A DNA stretch of 64,000 bases from Flavobacterium sp. TR2 (GCF_025252405.1 NZ_CP104307.1:3534001-3598000), one strand, 5' to 3'. Counted from the stretch's first letter, positions 26,769-34,668 are shown. Numbers and translations: made by a program. Notes: a model not told the origin generated them from the letters alone.

Positions 26769-27488
26769 ATGAAAATTGCAACTATTACAGGCGTTACAAA
26801 ATCGCCAGAATTACAAGTAACAAAAGCAATCGGTGCTTTGATTGTTTCAAGTGATGTGGCTTTATCAGCCTTAACTACTGAAAAAATCAGTATTTACATT
26901 GAACGTGGAAACGGTTCGAATGTCATTTTAGCAAACAAAGTGTTGCTTAAAGATTTCATTTTAGCAAGTACCTACGGAACTGAAAACACTCAATCCGATG
27001 AAGATAATGCTTTGATTGCATTATGCGAATTGGCAGACGAAGGTTCGATTTATCTTGCAGATAAAGAGAGTATTAAAATTACTCTTGAAGATTTAATCGC
27101 AGGAAAACGTTACGATTTGCACGGTATTGAAGAGCCACAACAAACCAACAATTTATTTTTCTTCGAACAAAAATCTGTTGCGTCAGAGGAGTTCAACAAA
27201 AAAATTGATGTTCAAGGGTTTGACTTGGCTGTCATGACTGTAGATAATTCAGTAAGTGATTTGTCTTACCAATATTCAAACGGTCAAGTCGTTAAGTATC
27301 TTCCTTTTGAATTGCAGACTTTAAGCCGTGATATTGACCCAATCCAAGCTGTGCTTTCAGACGGAAAAGTTGTTCAAGGTTTAGCGGATAGATTAACTCT
27401 CCCTTTGGTGGCTGTCGTTGGAATTGAGATTAATAAGTCTCAAGGCTCGATTATTAATTTCGTCGTAAGATGTTTAAAAACTGTGTAA
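26769..27488 (+). CDS. Candidate major capsid protein
   Basis: 239 residues, first gene of the structural block. The sequence is dominated by short beta strands with no signal peptide, membrane span or catalytic motif (TTEKISIYIERGNGSNVILANKV, ESIKITLEDL, QGFDLAVMTV, LPLVAVVGIEI). Size and two-halved beta pattern fit a compact double jelly-roll capsid protein as in tailless icosahedral phages such as PM2 (about 270 residues) and FLiP. No sequence signature proves this, and a minor virion protein is possible. A structure prediction would decide. Confidence 0.5.
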   Translation: MKIATITGVTKSPELQVTKAIGALIVSSDVALSALTTEKISIYIERGNGSNVILANKVLLKDFILASTYGTENTQSDEDNALIALCELADEGSIYLADKESIKITLEDLIAGKRYDLHGIEEPQQTNNLFFFEQKSVASEEFNKKIDVQGFDLAVMTVDNSVSDLSYQYSNGQVVKYLPFELQTLSRDIDPIQAVLSDGKVVQGLADRLTLPLVAVVGIEINKSQGSIINFVVRCLKTV

Positions 27489-27491
27489 ACT

Positions 27492-27971
27492 ATGGGATTT
27501 TTCAAAAAAATTGGAACTGCGATTAAGAAAAATGTTTCGTTCAAAAATTTGGTAAAGGTTGCTACTCCTATTATGGGGGCAATTCCTTTCGTTGGCGGAA
27601 CTGTTCAAAATATATCGCAGAATTTGCAGGACGCTCACGAAGCGAAAAAAGCAAACAAACAAGCTGAGGAAGAATATAACAAACAACTGGCTTTAAATAC
27701 TGCAAGTCAAACGGTTGGTGCTGTAGCAAACGCAGGTTCTCAGATTTTTGCGAAAGCTGTAACAACTGGAATAAATGACGGTTTAAGTACTGGTTTTGTT
27801 CAGGGTTCAGGTCAGGTTGGTGCTACTGTAGTGAGTTCAACTATTAAGGTTTGGTTCGAAAGAAACTGGAAAATTGTCTTAGGTGCTGTCGCTGGTCTTA
27901 TTGCATTGATTTGGTTTTTAAGACGTGATAGCAATAATTCAGGAAAAAGAGTTGCTCGAAAAAGATCGTAA
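27492..27971 (+). CDS. Virion membrane protein with basic tail
   Basis: 159 residues. The N-terminus MGFFKKIGTAIKKNVSFKNL is an amphipathic basic helix. The middle is Ala/Gly/Gln-rich and helical, partly coiled coil (EAKKANKQAEEEYNKQ). One membrane helix spans about residues 127-143 (WKIVLGAVAGLIALIWF), followed by an Arg/Lys-rich tail (GKRVARKRS). This layout is typical of small phage membrane or DNA-delivery proteins with the basic tail facing DNA. It lies 3 bases after the candidate capsid gene. Confidence 0.65.
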   Translation: MGFFKKIGTAIKKNVSFKNLVKVATPIMGAIPFVGGTVQNISQNLQDAHEAKKANKQAEEEYNKQLALNTASQTVGAVANAGSQIFAKAVTTGINDGLSTGFVQGSGQVGATVVSSTIKVWFERNWKIVLGAVAGLIALIWFLRRDSNNSGKRVARKRS

Positions 27972-27987
27972 GCCTAAAAATTACTAT

Positions 27988-28020
27988 CGAATCTATCTTA
28001 TTGTATTTCTGATAGATTCG
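27988..28020. other. Perfect hairpin within the structural block
   Basis: CGAATCTATC (27988-27997) pairs with GATAGATTCG (28011-28020) around 13 bases. There is no T-run. It could be an mRNA processing or attenuation site, a secondary-strand origin, or a packaging signal of an ssDNA genome. Confidence 0.5.
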
Positions 28021-28082
28021 GCAGTAATCATAATTAAAAAACTGGCTGAAATCATATTATTAATTAAACACATTATAAAGTA

Positions 28083-28478
28083 ATGGCACAAAATAGAAAA
28101 AGTTATAATTACAATAATCAGAATTATAACAATAATAAACAAAAAGTAAAGCATTCAGGTGCAAAGTACACTACTTACACCCCTGTTTCGGGTCCAAATA
28201 AAGGTGTTGAACAGCATCTAACAACTGGTTGGAGATTAGCTAAAGGAGAATTGATTGCAATTAAATGTGTGACAACAACAAAGTCAAATCTTTCAGACAA
28301 AGGTTGGTTTGGTTCTGTGGCATGCACTTTTACTAACACTAAAACTGGTGTTCAATCTTTTCATTGGGGAACAATGCAGAAAAACGGCGGTAAGGTCGTA
28401 ATTGACAGTATGGCATTTGTAATTAATCCTCGTGCAAAAAACGGTGGTTATGCAGGAACATTTATTCGTTCGAACTAA
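28083..28478 (+). CDS. Hypothetical element protein with Asn/Tyr-rich N-terminus
   Basis: 131 residues. The first 20 residues are rich in Asn, Tyr and Gln (SYNYNNQNYNNNKQK) and probably disordered. The rest is a compact beta-rich domain (GWRLAKGELIAIKCVTTTKSN, WFGSVACTFTNTKTGVQSFHWGTMQ). No membrane span. It could be a minor virion protein or an ssDNA-binding protein; position in the structural block favours the former. I recognise no family. Confidence 0.6.
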   Translation: MAQNRKSYNYNNQNYNNNKQKVKHSGAKYTTYTPVSGPNKGVEQHLTTGWRLAKGELIAIKCVTTTKSNLSDKGWFGSVACTFTNTKTGVQSFHWGTMQKNGGKVVIDSMAFVINPRAKNGGYAGTFIRSN

Positions 28479-28501
28479 TGTTTAGGTTTATATTAAAGTT
28501 C

Positions 28502-28526
28502 CTCCCTCTTATACTTCATGAGGGAG
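28502..28526. other. Hairpin between structural genes
   Basis: CTCCCTC (28502-28508) pairs with GAGGGAG (28520-28526) around an 11-base loop, without a T-run. Together with 27988-28020 it brackets the Asn/Tyr-rich protein gene. Confidence 0.4.
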
Positions 28527-28581
28527 TTGATTTACTCAAAGAACATTTAGAAAAAAGAAAACAATTAAAACAAAATAAGTT

Positions 28582-28758
28582 ATGAAAAATTTGAAAGGAA
28601 TTGTTTCGATAATTGGTATTATCGTGAAATATGGTGCGGTTGTTACTGCCATTTTAAAAGGTATTCAGGTTGTTTCTGATGAATTAGGCAAACTTGATTT
28701 CGGAAAAGACGAGCCTGAAACCTCTGCTAAACCTCAAATTGTAGAAGAAAATGAGTAA
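28582..28758 (+). CDS. Small membrane protein, 58 aa
   Basis: The N-terminal half is a hydrophobic helix (GIVSIIGIIVKYGAVVTAIL), the C-terminal half is acidic and Pro-rich (FGKDEPETSAKPQIVEENE). Single-span peptides like this are common membrane components of lipid-containing phages. Its last codons overlap the start of the lytic enzyme gene by 8 bases, which supports both as real, translationally coupled genes. Confidence 0.65.
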   Translation: MKNLKGIVSIIGIIVKYGAVVTAILKGIQVVSDELGKLDFGKDEPETSAKPQIVEENE

Positions 28759-29296
28759 TTTTTTAGGTAGAAAGGACTTAACACGAGGTATTCGAAATAA
28801 TAATCCGGGTAACTTGGTTTTGACAAATATTGCTTGGCAGGGAAAAATACCAAATGCACAAAATACCGACAAACATTTTGAGCAGTTTACAGAAGTAAAA
28901 TACGGTATTCGTGCCATGTTGCGAGATTTGACAAACGACATTGACAAAGGAAAAAATACGGTAAGAAAACTTATAACCGAATATGCACCGCCATTTGAAA
29001 ATGATACGCAAAAGTATATTGAGGTTATTTCAAAAGCTGTCGGTTTAGACCCTGACCAAACAATTAAAATTGTAGATGCAAAGTTTTACATGGTTATTGC
29101 AAGGGCAATTATTAAGCACGAATGCGCTCCCGATCATAATTTAATTTACGATTCTGATATTCAGGATGCAATCGATATTATGGGAGATTACAATCTTGCA
29201 AGCGTTACCGTAAATGCAAAAAAGAAATTCAGATTCAATTATTTGATTATTCCCGTACTGCTTTTTTTTTATACTGTTTACAGCGTTACAGTCTAA
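28751..29296 (+). CDS. Membrane-anchored lytic enzyme (RGIRNNNPGNL type)
   Basis: 181 residues. The segment TRGIRNNNPGNLVLT (11-25), followed by W-x-G and an F-x-x-x-x-x-G-I-R-A motif, is the signature of phage virion-associated peptidoglycan-degrading enzymes (structural protein P5 / transglycosylase-like group). A hydrophobic C-terminus (YLIIPVLLFFYTVYSVTV, about 164-181) anchors it in a membrane, so it is more likely a virion-borne entry enzyme than a free endolysin. FLiP is reported to carry a lytic transglycosylase. It overlaps the preceding gene. Confidence 0.82.
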   Translation: MSNFLGRKDLTRGIRNNNPGNLVLTNIAWQGKIPNAQNTDKHFEQFTEVKYGIRAMLRDLTNDIDKGKNTVRKLITEYAPPFENDTQKYIEVISKAVGLDPDQTIKIVDAKFYMVIARAIIKHECAPDHNLIYDSDIQDAIDIMGDYNLASVTVNAKKKFRFNYLIIPVLLFFYTVYSVTV

Positions 29297-29343
29297 ACAA
29301 ACGCCGAAAACGATAAAAATTATTAATTCAAAATTTAAACAAG

Positions 29344-29451
29344 ATGTTAGATAAAATCAAACTTTTTTACGCAAACAATAAGACTATTGCAAATGTTGTA
29401 TTAGTTGCTTTAGCAGGATTTTTAGCTTATAAATTATTCAAGAAAAAATAA
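29344..29451 (+). CDS. Tiny single-span membrane peptide, 35 aa
   Basis: The protein has a short polar N-terminus (MLDKIKLFYANNK), one membrane helix (TIANVVLVALAGFLAYKLF) and a Lys-rich end. It lies 2 bases before the next gene in a tightly packed block. Such peptides resemble the small membrane proteins of PM2-like and FLiP-like virions. Too short for homology-based naming. Confidence 0.6.
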   Translation: MLDKIKLFYANNKTIANVVLVALAGFLAYKLFKKK

Positions 29452-29453
29452 TT

Positions 29454-29975
29454 ATGGCTCAAAGAGAGATAGTTAATAGAACAAAGAGCCAAGCCAATAC
29501 TGTTTGGCTCTTTGATTTTCTGCAGAAATACTGGCTTTTATGTGTTGGTATCATTGTGTGTTATCCATTATTGAAAAAGTGGTATGCTAAATTCACGCAA
29601 GATGCCGAGGAAAAAGCTTTGGAAGATGCAGAAAAAGATTTAAAAATTGCTGTTTCTAACCCAATGACGAAAGAGATTGAACTGAACAAAATTACACCTC
29701 GTAAAGAAGTTCATAATATAGCAGAATCTTTAGCGGTTTGGTTAGGAACAAATAAGCAGACAAAAGACGCGCCTTGGTACACTTGGTTAACTGAGCCAAT
29801 GTCAAATTTCGAAAATGAAAAAGAGACAATTAACGAGTTATTAAAAGTAAGACAAGTTACAACTGTTCCTTTAGTGATTGGCTGTTATTACGTTATAACA
29901 AGACGTGACTTAAAAGCCGATTTGAAAAAATATTTATCAACCTCGGACTTGAAAAAAGTTCCGTTATTTAATTAA
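29454..29975 (+). CDS. Membrane-associated element protein, 173 aa
   Basis: One N-terminal membrane helix (about residues 26-41, YWLLCVGIIVCYPLL) followed by a charged helix (DAEEKALEDAEKDLK) and a soluble C-terminal domain with Trp-rich WYTWLTEPMSN. No known motif. It is translationally close to its neighbours (2 bases and 6 bases), consistent with the structural operon. A virion membrane or spike-anchoring protein is likely. Confidence 0.6.
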   Translation: MAQREIVNRTKSQANTVWLFDFLQKYWLLCVGIIVCYPLLKKWYAKFTQDAEEKALEDAEKDLKIAVSNPMTKEIELNKITPRKEVHNIAESLAVWLGTNKQTKDAPWYTWLTEPMSNFENEKETINELLKVRQVTTVPLVIGCYYVITRRDLKADLKKYLSTSDLKKVPLFN

Positions 29976-29981
29976 TCAGAT

Positions 29982-30833
29982 ATGGATTTTATTCAATATA
30001 TAGATGATACTTATGCTGTCAAAGTTAAAGAGATTGAATCTTCTGAGGGATATTTAATTAGAGGAATTCAAACGCCATTTTTCATTTTATCTGTATTTGT
30101 CGACAATAAACGTGTTCAGGGTGTTGATTTTTTGAATTACGATAGTTTACCTATGTTATCAGTTATTAATGATTTAGGCAATGTCGATTTAAATGTTATT
30201 CCAGAAAATTACTTTGCTACTGCATTTACAGAAATTTATTTTATCATTCCTAATGGAAGTAGCTCATCAAGTGTAGAAATTTCAAATTTTAGTGATTTTC
30301 AGAAAAAACCTTTGAGATACCTTAAAGAATATAAGCTACCTCAATTTCGTATCGATGGCAGATTTTCTCAGGGTTCAGGCTATACATTTGATCGTAGGGT
30401 TTATTCAATGCTTAATCTCGGAACAATTCAGGGAGATAACAAATTTTACATTGGTAGTTATGATACTTACCCGAATTCTACTCACGTAGATACAATTGAA
30501 TTTCAGGGTGAAACCCCAAATTATATTCGAAATGGTTATGATTTGGTTACATCGTTCCCCGTTCAGAATAACGGCGGTATCATTCAGTTTGGAGATTTTT
30601 ACGTAAAAATGACAACTAGCAAAACCTCATATCCTTACGGATTAAGAGTTTACATTTTCACTGATATAAGAACTAATGAATTTTGGATTTTGACAAATTA
30701 CATTGAACAAGGTACAAGTATCATCAAAAAAGGAGAATTTGACATTTCAACATTTGTTTGTGTAAATGGCGGTTTCAAAATTAAAAATCTTCTTCAAGAT
30801 GTAGAAATACAAATCAGTACGATTTATGGCTAA
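29982..30833 (+). CDS. Candidate spike / receptor-binding protein
   Basis: 283 residues, beta-rich throughout, no membrane span. The N-terminal 100 residues contain regular strands (GYLIRGIQTPFFILSVFVDN, TEIYFIIPNGSSSSSVEIS). The rest is Gly, Tyr, Asn, Asp and Thr-rich as in receptor-binding domains (GSGYTFDRR, YIGSYDTYPNSTHVD). Last large gene of the block, where phage adsorption proteins often sit. It could instead be a second capsid protein; the candidate capsid at 26769 seems the better fit for the major one. Confidence 0.5.
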   Translation: MDFIQYIDDTYAVKVKEIESSEGYLIRGIQTPFFILSVFVDNKRVQGVDFLNYDSLPMLSVINDLGNVDLNVIPENYFATAFTEIYFIIPNGSSSSSVEISNFSDFQKKPLRYLKEYKLPQFRIDGRFSQGSGYTFDRRVYSMLNLGTIQGDNKFYIGSYDTYPNSTHVDTIEFQGETPNYIRNGYDLVTSFPVQNNGGIIQFGDFYVKMTTSKTSYPYGLRVYIFTDIRTNEFWILTNYIEQGTSIIKKGEFDISTFVCVNGGFKIKNLLQDVEIQISTIYG

Positions 30834-31050
30834 TACTACCCCTACTCCTTATAGCTGTACAATCTTTAATAAAGATAAATCTGTAAGACCAATAAAAGTT
30901 GAGTTTTGTAAATCAATATTTTACTTGCATAACTGGTGTAAGAATATCAAATTTGATTATCATTACATTAATATTTACAACCGTAAAACAGGTAAGTACA
31001 TTTCAAGACAGTACTATAATGAGTATATTATAGATAAGCCTTTGTATTAA
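30826..31050 (+). CDS. Hypothetical element protein, 74 aa
   Basis: Overlaps the end of the preceding gene by 8 bases, so it is probably translationally coupled. Rich in Tyr, Lys and Asn (YHYINIYNRKTGKYISRQYYNEY), basic, no membrane span. Last gene of the rightward operon, ending just before a strong terminator. Function unknown. Confidence 0.6.
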   Translation: MANTTPTPYSCTIFNKDKSVRPIKVEFCKSIFYLHNWCKNIKFDYHYINIYNRKTGKYISRQYYNEYIIDKPLY

Positions 31051-31075
31051 TTTACAAAGGCTTGTTCTGTTTTTT
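31036..31075. terminator. Terminator at the end of the structural operon
   Basis: A perfect 11-bp stem (31036-31046 with 31053-31063) with a 6-base loop, partly inside the last codons of the 74-aa gene, is followed by T-rich sequence. It may also affect the convergent minus-strand gene at 31078. Confidence 0.85.
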
Positions 31076-31077
31076 TT

Positions 31078-31260
31078 TTATTTTTCCTCGCCTTTTAATT
31101 TTTTGCTTAATTCAGTAAGTTCAACATTAAATGTTATAGTTTCGCCTGCAAATTTAAGTGTTGTTGACCCTTTGCCAGCTGTTCCATAAATGCAATCAAT
31201 TGAATTGATGTTAATAAAATACGTTTTGCCACTTTCTGTTGTTAATTCAATGAATTTCAT
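31078..31260 (-). CDS. Small divergent element protein, FlbD-like pattern, 60 aa
   Basis: The only minus-strand gene of the element. MKFIELTTESGKTYFININSIDCIYG then TTLKFAGETITFNVELTELSKKL follows the pattern of small FlbD-like / Sm-like beta domains (strand, N-x-x-x-I, strand, V-x-E helix). Opposed transcription and small size would suit a repressor or superinfection-immunity factor. That role is inference; no HTH is visible. Confidence 0.6.
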   Translation of the reverse strand: MKFIELTTESGKTYFININSIDCIYGTAGKGSTTLKFAGETITFNVELTELSKKLKGEEK

Positions 31261-31417
31261 ATTTATTAGGTTTATGTTATTTATATATGACGAATATAAA
31301 ACTTTTTTTTAAGGTATAATTATTTATTCTTTTATAGCAATTGACAAAGTGAAATTAAAATTATTGGCACTATATTTGGAAATCTTTAGTAATTATAAAC
31401 TCACAAAACAAAACCAC

Positions 31418-31861
31418 ATGAAAAAAATTACTTTATTGCTTTTAATATTACTTTCAATCCCTGTTTTTGCTCAGGATTCAGATATGAAAGTCTATCTTGA
31501 AAAAACAGATGTTGCAACGATCGAGCAGTATGAACTGATAAAAAAAGTTAATTCATTTTATCCTGATATTATGCTTAGTAAGCAGGTTAAGAATAAATTT
31601 AAAAACAATTTTAAAACAAATGAGTTTCTTTCTGCTGATGTTGTTTATGAAAATGTTTCAAAATATAAAATGTACAATGTCACAATTTTAGATAATCGCT
31701 GTTTATCATACACATTTTTAACTCCAGACGATGTTTTGACATTTGGTGAAGTAAGAACGTTTGATGGTAATACAGTAAGGACATTGTATAAACTTGATAA
31801 AGGAAAATCTTTAATGCAATATTTTATTAATGGTAAATTAATTAATGAGGTAAAAGGATAA
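31418..31861 (+). CDS. Exported hypothetical protein, probable cargo; paralogue outside the element
   Basis: 147 residues from the ATG at 31418, which gives a good signal peptide (MKKITLLLLILLSIPVFAQ); an in-frame GTG at 31349 precedes the probable -7 box TATATTTG (31371-31378) and is not used. The mature protein shares ATIEQYELIKKVNSFYPDI and nearby residues with the minus-strand protein at 32878 (ASIDQYELLKKVNQYYPDI). Transcribed separately from the structural block and near the right end, it looks like a lysogenic-conversion gene. Function unknown. Confidence 0.75.
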   Translation: MKKITLLLLILLSIPVFAQDSDMKVYLEKTDVATIEQYELIKKVNSFYPDIMLSKQVKNKFKNNFKTNEFLSADVVYENVSKYKMYNVTILDNRCLSYTFLTPDDVLTFGEVRTFDGNTVRTLYKLDKGKSLMQYFINGKLINEVKG

Positions 31862-31921
31862 AAAAATATAAATTGTTATTTACAGAAATTAACTAATATT
31901 AACCAATACACGTTTTAAAGA

Positions 31922-32224
31922 ATGGAATTAAAAGAATTTATATCAGAATCTATAAAACAAATTGTCGATGGACTTATCGAAGGTCAGCAATATATCAAAG
32001 AAAAATCACCCAATTCAGAAGGTGTAAGTAATAATTATAGAAAAATAAATTTTGATATTGGTGTTCAATCAAGTGAAGGAAATAAAGATGACGTAGGTGG
32101 TAAAATTACAGTTGCTCAGATTTTTCAAGTTGGTGGTAAAACGGAAAGTAATTCGTCAATAGTGAATACCAACAGAATTCAATTTGATGTGCTCATAGCT
32201 ATTGATCACAAGCAATACAGGTAA
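31922..32224 (+). CDS. Small probable cargo protein, 100 aa
   Basis: An N-terminal amphipathic helix (MELKEFISESIKQIVDGLIEGQQYI), then beta segments KINFDIGVQSS, GKITVAQIFQVGGK and NRIQFDVLIAI. This helix plus FDxxV...G...RIxFxV layout recalls a widespread family of small bacterial proteins of unknown function. No signal peptide or membrane span. It lies 60 bases after the exported cargo gene and ends before a terminator at the right edge of the element, so the two may act as a pair. Confidence 0.65.
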   Translation: MELKEFISESIKQIVDGLIEGQQYIKEKSPNSEGVSNNYRKINFDIGVQSSEGNKDDVGGKITVAQIFQVGGKTESNSSIVNTNRIQFDVLIAIDHKQYR

Positions 32225-32240
32225 TAATAACCAATAAATA

Positions 32241-32267
32241 AGCCCCAATAAAACGGGGCTTTTTTTA
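32241..32267 (+). terminator. Terminator at the right end of the element
   Basis: AGCCCC (32241-32246) pairs with GGGGCT (32255-32260), followed by seven T's. It ends the cargo transcript about 95 bases before the right dif-like site. Confidence 0.92.
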
Positions 32268-32361
32268 TGTTCCGAATTTTTATATATTAGATTTCTTCAA
32301 AAATAAGGCTAAATTATACTGTTAATAAAGTTGTTAACATCTTCTTGGACATACTGCAAAT

Positions 32362-32382
32362 CATACTATAAATTATAGTTCA
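32362..32382 (+). other. attR: dif-like XerCD site, right end
   Basis: CATACTATAAATTATAGTTCA, a direct repeat of 24308-24328 with a single mismatch. The TTATAGTTCA half (XerD-arm-like) is identical in both; the XerC-arm-like outer bases differ (TTTTACATAA left, CAAATCATAC right), as expected if each end kept one arm of a different parent. Confidence 0.7.
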
Positions 32383-32407
32383 AAATGAAATAGCTCCAGA
32401 AAAGAGC

Positions 32408-32821
32408 TTATTCGTATAATTTGTTCAAAATCATGTCTTTTGGTACAATGTCGCTTCCTCCATTTTTAGTAAATTGAATTACCGCGTCACTTACAAATAA
32501 AACTGCACTAGATTTATTTCCGTTTTTATCTATCAATTTTATCTGCGCTTTATCGCCATGCGGATAAACGTGTCCAGAAACTTCTAGAATGCCTGAGTTT
32601 AATTCTTTATGTTCGCTTGTAACTTCGGCGGTTCCAAAAACCTTATAATTAGACTGTGCAATCGTAATTGTAAAAATATATTCTTTCTTGCAGTCTTTGC
32701 ATTTTTGATTTCCCCATGTTCCAGAAAATTTATTTTGTTGTGCGAATGCCTGCATGGAAATTAAAAATGCTAGGAAAAGAAATTTTTTCATTGTATTTTG
32801 TTTTATTAAAATCTGAATCAA
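32408..32821 (-). CDS. Small exported hypothetical protein
   Basis: 137 residues; a better start is the ATG at 32791 (MKKFLFLAFLISMQAFAQ), giving a signal peptide and about 127 residues. The mature protein has GTWGNQKCKDCKKEYIFTITI, with three cysteines, then beta strands ending LNKLYE. It resembles small lipocalin-like exported proteins of Bacteroidota. It is the first gene outside the right dif-like site and is followed upstream by another exported-protein gene in the same orientation. Confidence 0.75.
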   Translation of the reverse strand: MIQILIKQNTMKKFLFLAFLISMQAFAQQNKFSGTWGNQKCKDCKKEYIFTITIAQSNYKVFGTAEVTSEHKELNSGILEVSGHVYPHGDKAQIKLIDKNGNKSSAVLFVSDAVIQFTKNGGSDIVPKDMILNKLYE

Positions 32822-32831
32822 ATATAAACTA

Positions 32832-32862
32832 AAAAAGCATCACAGGTCTGCGATGCTTTTTC
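32832..32862 (-). terminator. Terminator of the 32878 gene
   Basis: AAAAAGCATC pairs with GATGCTTTTT around a 10-base loop, with T-runs on both strands; it follows the minus-strand gene at 32878. Confidence 0.88.
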
Positions 32863-32877
32863 TAAATCGTATTAAAT

Positions 32878-33294
32878 TTATAATTTTTTCAAATAAACCG
32901 ATTTTCCATTTAATGATACATCAATCTGATTTGTCTTTTCATTAAAAGTTGTTCGAAGAGCATTTCCATTAAAAATAGTAACGTCTCCATAAACATGGCC
33001 AGTTGCATCAGAATTATAATCAAATTTAACTTTTTTGTTTCCTGGCTCAATTCCTAATTTGTAACTTGAAAATTTTGTTCCTCTCAAATCAAAATCCTGC
33101 TGCGAATCGATAATTTTTCCGTCTGCATAAAAATTTGTGACCGATTTGCTTAATGTAATGTCCGGGTAATACTGATTTACTTTTTTCAGAAGTTCGTATT
33201 GGTCTATACTCGCTTCTTCTTGTTTAGATGTAATGGTTTGTGCAAATGAAATTGACGTGCATAAAACTGCTAATAGTAAAAGGTACTTTTTCAT
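32878..33294 (-). CDS. Exported hypothetical protein, paralogue of the element cargo gene
   Basis: 138 residues with a signal peptide (MKKYLLLLAVLCTSISFAQ). It is clearly homologous to the protein at 31418 in the conserved block ASIDQYELLKKVNQYYPDITLS and in the later F-x-G-N-A-L-R-T-T segment. It lies outside the right dif-like site and in the opposite orientation. The pair suggests that the element picked up a host gene, or that this stretch is itself a remnant of an earlier insertion. Confidence 0.78.
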   Translation of the reverse strand: MKKYLLLLAVLCTSISFAQTITSKQEEASIDQYELLKKVNQYYPDITLSKSVTNFYADGKIIDSQQDFDLRGTKFSSYKLGIEPGNKKVKFDYNSDATGHVYGDVTIFNGNALRTTFNEKTNQIDVSLNGKSVYLKKL

Positions 33295-33438
33295 AATTTT
33301 CTAATTTAAAGATTCATAAAGAGTTACACTAAATAAGTTGACAATTACTTTAATTTATTGTTTTAAACTTTTTCAAGTCATACTACAAGATATGAAATCT
33401 TTACCTTTGTAAAAAATTATACGCCTTTTTTTAAGAAA

Positions 33439-34668
33439 ATGACAACAAAAAAATACATACAGCTCATCCTGATATTAGGTTCTTTAACCGCTCTTGGTCC
33501 TTTTTCAATAGATATGTACCTGCCTGGTTTCTCAGGAATTGCAAAAGACTTAAATACTTCTGTGGCTAAAGTTTCTATGAGTTTATCGAGCTATTTTATC
33601 GGAATTTCTGCTGGACAGTTGCTTTATGGGCCTCTTTTGGATCGTTTTGGACGCAAAAAGCCTTTATTTATTGGGCTTCTGATCTATATTCTTGCTTCTT
33701 TGGGCTGTATTTATGTTGCTGATATTGATTCTTTTATACTGCTGCGTTTTGTTCAAGCCATAGGAAGCTGTGCCGCAACCGTAGCTTCTGTGGCAATGGT
33801 TCGCGATTTATTTCCTGTAAAAGATATTCCTAAAGTGTTTTCGCTTTTAATGCTTGTTGTTGGACTTTCTCCTATGCTGGCACCCACTATTGGCGGCTAT
33901 GTTACCGAAGATTTAGGCTGGCACGCTGTCTTTTTTATACTGATGTGCATGGGAATTGTTATTTTATTGGCTTCGCAATTTGGGTTGCCAAATACATATC
34001 AGCCAGATACTTCAATTTCGTTAAAGCCAAAACCGATTCTTTCTAATTTTGCTTTGGTTTTAAAAGAACCTCAATTTTACACTTACGCATTTACAGGTGC
34101 GGTCGCTTTTTCAGGATTATTTTCTTATGTGGCAGCCTCTCCACTGGTTTTTATGGATATTTATAAAGTTGATGCTAAAACTTATGGATGGATTTTTGCC
34201 TTGATGTCTGTTAGTTTTATCGGCTCAAGTCAGTTGAATTCTATGCTGTTAAAGCGTTTTTCAAGCGAACAGATGATTTTTGGTGCTTTAATTTCTCAAT
34301 CTGTTATAAGTATTGTGTTCTTAATTTTGGCTTTAAATGACCTTTTGGGATTGTATCAAACTATCGTCATGCTGTTCTTGTTTCTGGCTTGTTTGGGAAT
34401 CTCAAATCCAAATACTGCTGGATTGACGCTTGCTCCTTTTGCAAAGAATACTGGAAGCGCTTCTGCATTAATGGGCGCAATTCAGTTAGGAATTGGAGCT
34501 TTGGCATCGTTTGCGGTTGGTGTTTTTGTTAAAAATTCTGTTACTCCTATGGTTGCAATCATGACCACTACAACTATTACAGCATTTATTGTTCTAAATA
34601 TCGGAAAACGTTTCATTAAACAAAAAGTAGAATTGTCTGATAGCGACGATGTTATAGTAGGCCATTAA
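33439..34668 (+). CDS. Bcr/CflA-type MFS multidrug exporter
   Basis: 409 residues with twelve predicted membrane helices. The N-terminus (IQLILILGSLTALGPFSIDMYLPGF) is the typical Bcr/CflA start, and the MFS motif A appears as GPLLDRFGRKKPLF after helix 2. Drug:H+ antiporter family DHA1; in other bacteria it exports bicyclomycin, chloramphenicol or sulfonamides. The substrate here is unknown. The promoter box TACCTTTG lies just upstream (about 33411-33418). The transcript ends at a bidirectional hairpin shared with the NDH-2 gene. Confidence 0.92.
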   Translation: MTTKKYIQLILILGSLTALGPFSIDMYLPGFSGIAKDLNTSVAKVSMSLSSYFIGISAGQLLYGPLLDRFGRKKPLFIGLLIYILASLGCIYVADIDSFILLRFVQAIGSCAATVASVAMVRDLFPVKDIPKVFSLLMLVVGLSPMLAPTIGGYVTEDLGWHAVFFILMCMGIVILLASQFGLPNTYQPDTSISLKPKPILSNFALVLKEPQFYTYAFTGAVAFSGLFSYVAASPLVFMDIYKVDAKTYGWIFALMSVSFIGSSQLNSMLLKRFSSEQMIFGALISQSVISIVFLILALNDLLGLYQTIVMLFLFLACLGISNPNTAGLTLAPFAKNTGSASALMGAIQLGIGALASFAVGVFVKNSVTPMVAIMTTTTITAFIVLNIGKRFIKQKVELSDSDDVIVGH

